Source: Elusimicrobia bacterium RIFCSPLOWO2_01_FULL_60_11 (GTDB lineage Bacteria; Elusimicrobiota; Elusimicrobia; 2-02-FULL-39-32). Taken from it: a stretch of 7,687 nt of DNA. The notes under the pieces were generated by a model that worked only from the letters and a program-made list of their open reading frames with translations, did no database searches and was not told the origin of the DNA. The stretch spans positions 201 to 7,887 of the forward strand of contig MGUS01000045.1 in the NCBI GenBank assembly GCA_001800085.1, written 5' to 3'. This document shows positions 1 to 5,194 of this stretch, in pieces (position 1 is the first letter of the stretch; every line of letters starts with the position of its first letter). The position numbers and the translations under genes were made by a program.

Positions 1-692
1 CCGCCGTGGAGCGGCCCTTTGAGCGCGCCGATGGCGGCGGTGATGGCCGAGTAATAATCGGAGAGCGTGGAAGCGGTCACGCGGGCGGCGAAGGTGGAAG
101 CGTTCAGCTCGTGGTCCGCCAGGAGCACGAGGTAAAGGTCCAGGCCCTTCGCAAAGACCGGGTCCGGCTCCCTGCCGTTGAGCATATAGAGGAAATTGGA
201 GGCGTGGTTCAAGTCCTTCCTGGGCTCGACGGGCTTTTGTCCCGCGCAGACGCGGTGCCAGGCCGCGATCAGGGTGGGCAACCCCGCCGTCACGCGGATG
301 GCCTTGTCCAAAGAGGTCTTGGGGTCCGCCTGTTCGGCCTGCGTGTCGTAGAACGAGAAGGCCGAAACCAGCGTGCGCAGGACCGACATGGGGTGCACGG
401 TCTTGGGAATGCCCCCCATCCGTTCGATCAACCGGGGGTCTGGAGCGCGGTGCTCGGCAAGTTTCGCGGAGAAATCCGAAAGCTGGGTCTTCGTGGGGAG
501 CTTGCCGAAGCAGAGGAGGTAGGCGGTCTCTTCAAAAGTGGAGGATTTCGCCAGCTCATCGATGGAATAGCCGCGGTAGATGAGGCGGGTGCGCGGCCCG
601 TCGATGAAACAGACCGACGAATCGGCCGCGATGATGTCTTCGAGGCCCGCCTGACCCGGCTCGAGTGGTTTTTTGACGGCGACTTCTCTCAT
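1..692 (-). CDS. gltA: Citrate synthase, N-terminal 230 residues (3' end outside window)
   Basis: Citrate synthase condenses oxaloacetate with acetyl-CoA to give citrate, the entry step of the TCA cycle in the cytoplasm. I translated the minus strand from the ATG at 690-692 and found one open frame to the window edge. Family landmarks appear in order: GLEDIIAADSSVCFIDG near the N-terminus, YRGYSIDELA, HPMSVLRTLVSA, a substrate-site histidine in ADHELNASTF (His194), and the catalytic-histidine motif GPLHGG (His229) at the very edge. The catalytic aspartate of the C-terminal part lies outside. Family members are about 370-430 residues, so more than half is present. The absence of a long N-terminal beta-rich extension suggests the shorter Gram-positive/archaeal-like class. 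A 2-methylcitrate synthase is a possible alternative, since the two share these motifs. There is no Shine-Dalgarno sequence before the ATG (the upstream bases are ACCCTCCC), and a likely promoter sits almost on top of it, so the message may be nearly leaderless. The next gene upstream is korB. Confidence 0.93.
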   Translation of the reverse strand, partial: MREVAVKKPLEPGQAGLEDIIAADSSVCFIDGPRTRLIYRGYSIDELAKSSTFEETAYLLCFGKLPTKTQLSDFSAKLAEHRAPDPRLIERMGGIPKTVHPMSVLRTLVSAFSFYDTQAEQADPKTSLDKAIRVTAGLPTLIAAWHRVCAGQKPVEPRKDLNHASNFLYMLNGREPDPVFAKGLDLYLVLLADHELNASTFAARVTASTLSDYYSAITAAIGALKGPLHG

Positions 693-702
693 GGGAGGGT
701 AT

Positions 703-732
703 ATTCTAGACAACTTGACCCCTCGCGGTCAA
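703..732 (-). promoter_or_regulatory. Likely sigma70-type promoter of citrate synthase
   Basis: On the minus strand TTGACC (727-732) and TAGAAT (703-708) are separated by 18 bp, each one or two bases from the sigma70 consensus. The hexamer TAGAAT ends only 10 bases before the citrate synthase ATG. A start 7 bases downstream of it would leave a 5' leader of about 4 bases. The -35 element lies in the right arm of an inverted repeat, so a protein bound there could block it. This is inferred from sequence only. Confidence 0.5.
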
Positions 733-735
733 GTT
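712..735. repeat. Perfect 9-bp inverted repeat between korB and citrate synthase
   Basis: The arms AACTTGACC (712-720) and GGTCAAGTT (727-735) flank a 6-base loop. The right arm reaches two bases into the korB stop codon. In korB mRNA it would fold as a hairpin just at the end of the gene, but no uridine tract follows (GUCUAGAAUAUACCC), so it is a poor intrinsic terminator. Because one arm contains the -35 hexamer of the likely citrate synthase promoter, an operator role is at least as likely. Confidence 0.6.
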
Positions 736-1606
736 AAACGAATTGTTCGAGGAGCTTTTCGGTGTTGCCCTTGCCCTTGCGGGCCTGGACGGCGAGCGAG
801 AGTTTCGCGGTCAGTTCCGTCATCTCCGGGCGCAGGTGCTTGAAGAAGACCCCGAGATACACCTTGCCGGGCGTCTGCCACAGGTCCAGGGCGGCCTTCT
901 TGTTGTCCGTGTTGTGTTCCTTGGGGATCTCCGCCACGCGCTCGCGGTAGAATTTGTAGGTGTCGTTGAAGACCGTGCAGGGGCTGATGCTGTGGACGAA
1001 GGAGAACCCCTTGTGTCGGATGGCTTCCACGAAAAGGTCCGTCATCTGGTCGATGTGCCCCGAATAGGCGCGGGCCACGTAGGAAACGTCATAGGCCAGG
1101 GCCAGGGCCACGGGGTTCAAGTTCTCCTCCTGCACCCCGTAGGGGAGCGCCTTCAATGTGAAATCCGGGTTGGTGGTCGGGGAACCCTGGCCTTTGGTCA
1201 GGCCGTAGACCGAGTTGTCCATCATGATATAGGTGATGTCGACGTTGCGCCTCGCTGCGTGGGGAAAATGCCCGCCGCCGATGGCCAGGCCGTCGCCGTC
1301 GCCCCCCACCGCGATGACGGTGAGCTTGGGGTTGGCCAGTTTGACCCCGGTGGCTGTGGGCAGGACGCGCCCGTGGACGCCGTGAAAACCGTAGAAATTT
1401 GTGAAGATGGGCAGGCGGCCCGAACAGCCGATGCCGGAGACCACCACGGTGTTCTTCAAGTCCAGGTCCAGGATGAGGGCCGCGCGATAGACGGCCGAAA
1501 GCACGCCGAAATCGCCGCAGCCCGGGCACCAGATGGGAGCCACTTTGCTTTTGACTTCGGCCATGCTCTTGATGTTCACGTTGGACGGGGTCTGGATCTC
1601 AGGCAT
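734..1606 (-). CDS. korB: 2-oxoacid:ferredoxin oxidoreductase beta subunit (KorB)
   Basis: This is the thiamine-diphosphate-binding beta subunit of a cytoplasmic 2-oxoacid:ferredoxin oxidoreductase, which together with KorA interconverts a 2-oxoacid plus CoA and an acyl-CoA plus CO2 and reduced ferredoxin. It has 290 residues, normal for KorB. Visible motifs are CPGCGDFG (27-34), IGCSGR (59-64), HGRVLPTATGVKLANP (78-93), the ThDP/Mg site GGDGDGLAIGGGH (101-113) with MDNSVYGLTKGQGSPTT (129-145), and SPCTVFND (209-215). Cys27, Cys30, Cys61 and Cys210 match the four ligands of the beta-subunit [4Fe-4S] cluster. I start at ATG 1604-1606 because AAAAGGA lies just upstream and the protein then begins at the usual distance from CPGC. 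A longer in-frame opening reaching 1687 lies inside korA and is rejected. It follows korA by 11 bases. 2-Oxoglutarate is the likely substrate, but other 2-oxoacids cannot be excluded. Confidence 0.95.
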   Translation of the reverse strand: MPEIQTPSNVNIKSMAEVKSKVAPIWCPGCGDFGVLSAVYRAALILDLDLKNTVVVSGIGCSGRLPIFTNFYGFHGVHGRVLPTATGVKLANPKLTVIAVGGDGDGLAIGGGHFPHAARRNVDITYIMMDNSVYGLTKGQGSPTTNPDFTLKALPYGVQEENLNPVALALAYDVSYVARAYSGHIDQMTDLFVEAIRHKGFSFVHSISPCTVFNDTYKFYRERVAEIPKEHNTDNKKAALDLWQTPGKVYLGVFFKHLRPEMTELTAKLSLAVQARKGKGNTEKLLEQFV

Positions 1607-1617
1607 AGTTTCCTTTT

Positions 1618-3342
1618 CTAGGATTTTGAGACGATCTCTTCGATCTTGTTGTAGATCTCTTCCGGCGAGAAAGGGACGCCCGCGCACTTGTTGAGCGGGA
1701 TCGTGTCGACCATGTACTTGGCGCGGATGAGCTGGTTGAATTGGCCGGTGTAATTGATCTCGGGGACCAGGACCTGCTCCACGGAGTTCAAAAAATTGCG
1801 TATCTCCTCATCAGGCAGGGGGTGGAGCATCTTGACCTGGAGCGCGGCCACTTCGATGCCCGCCTTGTTCGCCGTGCGGATGGCCTGCTCGATGGGCCCT
1901 TCGGTGGACCCCCAGGAGATGATGCCCAGCTTCGCGTGGTCGTCGCCGAAGCGGCGGGTGAAGCCCTTTTCCTTCGAGATATTCTCCAGTTTCTTGAAGC
2001 GCTTCTGCATCATGCGGAAATGATTGGCGGGGGTATAGTTGGGGTCCCCGTTCTCGTTGTGCTCAAGACCTGTGGCCACATAGGTGGAAGCGTGGCGTCC
2101 GGGGATGGCCACGGGGCTCACGCCGTTCTCCGTGAGCTTGTAGCGCATGTAGCTCTCTTCATGGGGCGCGGCCAGCACGCGGTCCCAGATCTCAATGGAA
2201 GAGAGTTTGGGCAGAGTGAAGGTCTGGGTCCTCTGGGAAAGGGACTGGTCTGAAAGGAAGATGACCGGGATCTGATATTTTTCCGCGATGTTGAAGGCCT
2301 TGATGATGCCGAAAAAACAGTCCTTCACATTGGAAGGCGCCATCACCACGCGGGGGGCTTCCCCATGGCTGCCGAAAACGGCCTGGTTCAGGTCCGACTG
2401 CTCGGTCTTGGTGGGCAGCCCCGTGGACGGCCCACCTCTCTGGCAGTCCACGATGACCAAGGGCAGTTCCACCATGGAAGCCAAGCCCAAGGCCTCCATC
2501 ATAAGGGAGAAACCCGGGCCCGACGTGGCCGTCATGGCCTTCGCGCCGGCGAATGACGCCCCGATGCAGGACGTGATGGCCGCGATCTCGTCCTCGGTCT
2601 GGATGGCGAAACCGTCATAGCGGGGCATCTCTTTTTCCATGAATTCCAATATCTCGGAAGCGGGTGTGATGGGGTATCCCGCGTAATAGCGGCAGCCCGC
2701 GTGGAGCGCGCCCACGGCCATGGCCTCGTTGCCGGACATGATGAGCTTGGCGACTTTGAGCTCGCGGGGAGGCACGTGGAAGTCCTTTGAGACCGTGTTC
2801 TTCAAGGCCCAGGACCAGCCGGCCTCGAAGGCCTTCCAATTGGCTTCGACGACCTTGTCGGATTTGTGCTTGAACTGTTCGTGGAGCACCGTCTTGACGG
2901 ATTCCATGGGGAGCCCCAGCATCTCTGCGGCCACGCCCAGGGCCACCACATTCTTGGACTTCTTGCTCCCGGCCTCGTTCTGGGCTATGGAACTCATGGG
3001 GACGCCATAGGACTGCTTGACATAATTTTCGTCGGGGATGAAAGCGTCGGTATCGAAGATGACCAGGCCTTCGGGCTTCAAGTCCTTGCCGTGGGTCTTC
3101 AAGGCCTCCCCGTCATAGGCGACGAGCAGGTCCAGCGTGGTCCCCTGGGCCAGGATGGGGTGGTTGCCGATGCGCACCTGGAACATGGCCTGGCCGCCCT
3201 TGATCTCGGCCGGGTTGGTGCGGAAGGTGAAGACGTCGTATTGGGAACGGGCAAAGGCGATGGTGAGCATCTCCCCTGTGGAGATGACTCCTGTGGTGGT
3301 CCCGGTGTCGCCCCCGACCCTTAATGTTAGAGAGTTTGGCAT
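1618..3342 (-). CDS. korA: 2-oxoacid:ferredoxin oxidoreductase, fused gamma-alpha subunit (KorA)
   Basis: This is the partner of KorB. Its 574 residues combine two domains that are separate proteins in many archaea. Residues 1-185 are the gamma domain: a GGDTGTTTGVISTGEML start, then the typical FRTNPAEIKGGQAMFQVRIG stretch near 40-59 and a Rossmann-like core. Residues 197-574 are the alpha (pyrimidine-binding) domain, with GNEAMAVGALHAGC (204-217), GYPITPASEI (222-231), TEDEIAAI (249-256), TSGPGFSLMMEALG (273-286), RGGPSTGLPTKTEQSDL (302-318) and a transketolase-C-like end containing KMLHPLP (504-510). This fused form with a two-subunit KorAB is common in bacterial 2-oxoglutarate:ferredoxin oxidoreductases. 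No separate ferredoxin (delta) subunit is encoded next to it, so electrons should go directly to a free ferredoxin. The ATG at 3340-3342 is preceded by AGAAGG and by a consensus promoter. The stop codon lies 11 bases before korB. Confidence 0.95.
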   Translation of the reverse strand: MPNSLTLRVGGDTGTTTGVISTGEMLTIAFARSQYDVFTFRTNPAEIKGGQAMFQVRIGNHPILAQGTTLDLLVAYDGEALKTHGKDLKPEGLVIFDTDAFIPDENYVKQSYGVPMSSIAQNEAGSKKSKNVVALGVAAEMLGLPMESVKTVLHEQFKHKSDKVVEANWKAFEAGWSWALKNTVSKDFHVPPRELKVAKLIMSGNEAMAVGALHAGCRYYAGYPITPASEILEFMEKEMPRYDGFAIQTEDEIAAITSCIGASFAGAKAMTATSGPGFSLMMEALGLASMVELPLVIVDCQRGGPSTGLPTKTEQSDLNQAVFGSHGEAPRVVMAPSNVKDCFFGIIKAFNIAEKYQIPVIFLSDQSLSQRTQTFTLPKLSSIEIWDRVLAAPHEESYMRYKLTENGVSPVAIPGRHASTYVATGLEHNENGDPNYTPANHFRMMQKRFKKLENISKEKGFTRRFGDDHAKLGIISWGSTEGPIEQAIRTANKAGIEVAALQVKMLHPLPDEEIRNFLNSVEQVLVPEINYTGQFNQLIRAKYMVDTIPLNKCAGVPFSPEEIYNKIEEIVSKS

Positions 3343-3357
3343 AGACCTTCTTTCCTA

Positions 3358-3385
3358 ATTATACCTGTGGCGCGCGTTTTGTCAA
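3358..3385 (-). promoter_or_regulatory. Consensus sigma70-type promoter of korAB
   Basis: On the minus strand a perfect TTGACA (3380-3385) is followed after 16 bp by a perfect TATAAT (3358-3363). The expected start is the A at about 3351, leaving a 5' leader of about 9 bases that contains only the ribosome-binding stretch AGAAGG before the korA ATG. The match in an otherwise GC-rich region, in the right direction and just ahead of a gene, makes this a convincing prediction. An inverted repeat lies 5 bp upstream of the -35 element. Confidence 0.8.
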
Positions 3386-3390
3386 GGGAA

Positions 3391-3416
3391 AATACATGAC
3401 TAAAAAGTCATGTATT
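3391..3416. repeat. Perfect 11-bp inverted repeat between tonB and korA (terminator or operator)
   Basis: The arms AATACATGACT (3391-3401) and AGTCATGTATT (3406-3416) flank a 4-base loop. On the minus strand the hairpin starts 8 bases after the tonB stop codon and ends in UUUU followed by CCC, so it could act as a weak intrinsic terminator for the tldD-to-tonB operon. It is AT-rich for a terminator in this GC-rich region. Its centre lies near -52 relative to the predicted korA start, which would also suit a dimeric regulator. The sequence does not decide between the two roles. Confidence 0.65.
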
Positions 3417-3424
3417 AACACCCT

Positions 3425-4168
3425 TCATTCGTCTTCGAGCTTGAAGATGATGGACTGGCGGATCTTTACGGCCACGGGGGCGTTGTTGATGAGGGCGGAA
3501 ATGAACCTCATCCTGGGAGCGACCACTTTGGCCGCGGAGTCGAAATGGATCCCGCCGCTCCCCACCACGTCCACGCCCGTAACGTTGCCTTTATCGTCCA
3601 GATGGAGGTCCACGATGACACGGCTCGTGATGCCGGCCTCGCGCTCGTCGGGCGGATAGTTCTTCTTCAAGAGGCGCAGGATCTCCGGCTTGTTCTTCAA
3701 ACTGGGGTAGCGGTCCAGCTTGATGCCCCCGCCTTCGCCTTCCCCCCCGCCGAACCCGCCGCCCGTTCCCGTGTATCCTTCGCCCTGGCCGCCTTCCACC
3801 CCATGCGGGGAACGGTTCTCTTCGGGAGCGGTTTCAGGCGCGGGCTTCTCCAAGACCCGCGTCGCCGGGCCCGGCAAGACCCAGTCCTTCGGCTTCTCTT
3901 TTTTCTCCGAGGGCTCGGCTTCCATCGGCGCGGGAGGTCCGGGATTCACAAGTTCCTTGAGCGTGGTGCCGCCCCCGGGCTTGAGCAGGGGATTGCCGCC
4001 GATGCGGAAGGGCTTGGTCAGGTCGATCTCGATGGCGTTGTTGGGCCTGAGATCGAGGAGATGGCGAAGCTGAAAGGACCCCAGGAGGCCCAGGTGAAAA
4101 AGGACGGAAAATAAAACAGAGTTGCGGAAAAGATGTTTTTTCTCGAGGGCCTTATCCAGGAATCTCAC
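3425..4168 (-). CDS. tonB: TonB energy transducer
   Basis: TonB carries the energy of the ExbB/ExbD proton motor across the periplasm to outer-membrane partners. The 247-residue protein has the full TonB plan. A short basic N-terminus is followed by one membrane helix (about 15-36) containing Ser21 and His25, which keep the Ser-x3-His spacing of E. coli Ser16/His20. Then comes a proline/charge-rich periplasmic spacer (about 40-125) and a very glycine-rich stretch (125-148). A C-terminal TonB domain (about 157-245) contains YPPDEREAGI, RVIVDLHLDDKGNVTGVDVV and a final IRQSIIFKLE. The start codon is GTG (4166-4168), overlapping the exbD stop as GTGA, with no clear ribosome-binding site, so translation probably depends on coupling to exbD. 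The spacer is short and partly glycine-rich rather than the long Pro-Glu/Pro-Lys run of enteric TonB. It is the last gene of the operon. No TonB-dependent outer-membrane receptor is encoded nearby. Confidence 0.9.
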   Translation of the reverse strand: MRFLDKALEKKHLFRNSVLFSVLFHLGLLGSFQLRHLLDLRPNNAIEIDLTKPFRIGGNPLLKPGGGTTLKELVNPGPPAPMEAEPSEKKEKPKDWVLPGPATRVLEKPAPETAPEENRSPHGVEGGQGEGYTGTGGGFGGGEGEGGGIKLDRYPSLKNKPEILRLLKKNYPPDEREAGITSRVIVDLHLDDKGNVTGVDVVGSGGIHFDSAAKVVAPRMRFISALINNAPVAVKIRQSIIFKLEDE

Positions 4169-4581
4169 TTGGCCGCCGGGGCTTTGGTGCGGACCTCCAG
4201 CGCGAGCTTCTTGACCCCCGCTCCCCGGATGATGTCGAGTATGCCCACCACATCGCCGTAGGAATTGGCCTGGTCAGCCAGCAGGGCCACATGCAGGTAG
4301 GGGTCCGCGCGGGCCATGGTCTCCAACTGGCGCCCCAGGTCCTCGGGGGCTATCTTTTCATCCTCCAGGAAGAGCCCTTGGGCCTCGTCATAGACCACGC
4401 GGAGCGTGACCGTGGCTTTGGGGCTGGTGTTGGAGGCCTGGGGCACGTTCACCTTGATGGCCCGCCTCTGGATGAGCGGTGCCGTGGCCATGAAGATGAT
4501 GAGCAGCACCAATATCACGTCCACGAAGGGCGCGATGTTGATGCCCGATATCGATTCTTCCGTTCCGTCAGCGCTTTGCAT
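4165..4581 (-). CDS. exbD: Biopolymer transport protein ExbD
   Basis: ExbD is the small single-helix subunit of the inner-membrane proton channel that powers TonB. The 138 residues match the family length. It has a short cytoplasmic N-terminus, then GINIAPFVDVILVLLIIFMAT (13-33) forming the membrane helix, with Asp21 at the place of the essential proton-carrying aspartate (Asp25 in E. coli). The periplasmic domain (about 45-138) includes VALLADQANSYGDVVGILD, typical of the ExbD/TolR fold. TolR is the main alternative, but the following gene encodes TonB, so ExbD is preferred. The ATG at 4579-4581 lies inside the end of exbB (14-base overlap) and has no strong Shine-Dalgarno sequence, which suggests translational coupling. 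The stop overlaps the tonB GTG. Confidence 0.93.
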   Translation of the reverse strand: MQSADGTEESISGINIAPFVDVILVLLIIFMATAPLIQRRAIKVNVPQASNTSPKATVTLRVVYDEAQGLFLEDEKIAPEDLGRQLETMARADPYLHVALLADQANSYGDVVGILDIIRGAGVKKLALEVRTKAPAAK

Positions 4582-5194
4582 CGGTCTTGAGCTTGGCCAG
4601 ATAGAGCCGGGCCATGGCGTCCGATTCCGCCGTGATCTCCCGGATGGCTTTCTGGAAATAGTTGTAGGCGATGACGCAGGGGATCGCCACCATCAGCCCC
4701 GTGGCCGTGGCCACGAGCGCCTCGGAGAGTCCCTGCATCACCACTTCGGCGCCGCCGCCCCCGGCCAGCGACAGGTCTTTGAAGGCCTTGATGACGCCCA
4801 GGACCGTGCCGAAGAGCCCGATGTAGACCGCGTTGTTGCCCAGGGTGTTGATGATGATCATGCGGTGCTCGAGGCGCCTCTTTTCCCTCTGCGTTGCGTT
4901 GGCCAGGGTCTCTTCCACGACATAGATCCCCTCGGGCGCTTTAGCTACGGCTTCTGTCAGGACGCGGGCAGGAAGACATGGAGAGTCCTTGAACCCCGCC
5001 GCGGCGCTTTCGGCGAACCCCTGGGAGACGAAGCGCTCGAACGCGTCCTTGAGCGACAAGATCTCCTTCTTCTCCCTGGAAAAAAGCACGGACCTCTCCA
5101 CGATGATGGCCACGGTGAGGATGGAGCAGAGCACCAATATGTAAATGACCCAGTCGCCCCCCGTGAACGCCAGGGCTTTCATTGCGCCGATCAT
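4568..5194 (-). CDS. exbB: Biopolymer transport protein ExbB (MotA/TolQ/ExbB family)
   Basis: ExbB forms the multi-subunit shell of the inner-membrane proton channel around ExbD. The 208-residue protein has three membrane segments: 15-34 (WVIYILVLCSILTVAIIVE), about 119-140 (NNAVYIGLFGTVLGVIKAF) and about 156-180 (LSEALVATATGLMVAIP onward), with a large cytoplasmic region between the first two. Thr130, Glu158 and Thr163 match the polar residues that line the channel in E. coli ExbB (Thr148, Glu176, Thr181). I start at ATG 5192-5194 because a perfect AGGAGG lies 6 bases upstream. An in-frame opening to 5260 would add an arginine-rich stretch that merely reads through the HEAT gene. The start overlaps the upstream stop as ATGA, so the HEAT protein and ExbB are translationally linked. 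Confidence 0.94.
   Translation of the reverse strand: MIGAMKALAFTGGDWVIYILVLCSILTVAIIVERSVLFSREKKEILSLKDAFERFVSQGFAESAAAGFKDSPCLPARVLTEAVAKAPEGIYVVEETLANATQREKRRLEHRMIIINTLGNNAVYIGLFGTVLGVIKAFKDLSLAGGGGAEVVMQGLSEALVATATGLMVAIPCVIAYNYFQKAIREITAESDAMARLYLAKLKTDAKR

Noticed and set aside
712..735. Intrinsic terminator after korB
   Set aside because: The hairpin is perfect but has no following uridine run, so it is listed as an inverted repeat instead.
743..1621. Long open frame on the plus strand (292 residues) opposite korB
   Set aside because: It is antisense to korB, which has complete family motifs. The translation shows no recognisable domain and is rich in Gly/Val/His/Asp as expected from a mirrored GC-rich gene.
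1607..1687. Longer korB start adding 27 residues
   Set aside because: The extra part lies wholly within the korA end in another frame, while ATG 1604-1606 has AAAAGGA before it and gives the normal N-terminus.
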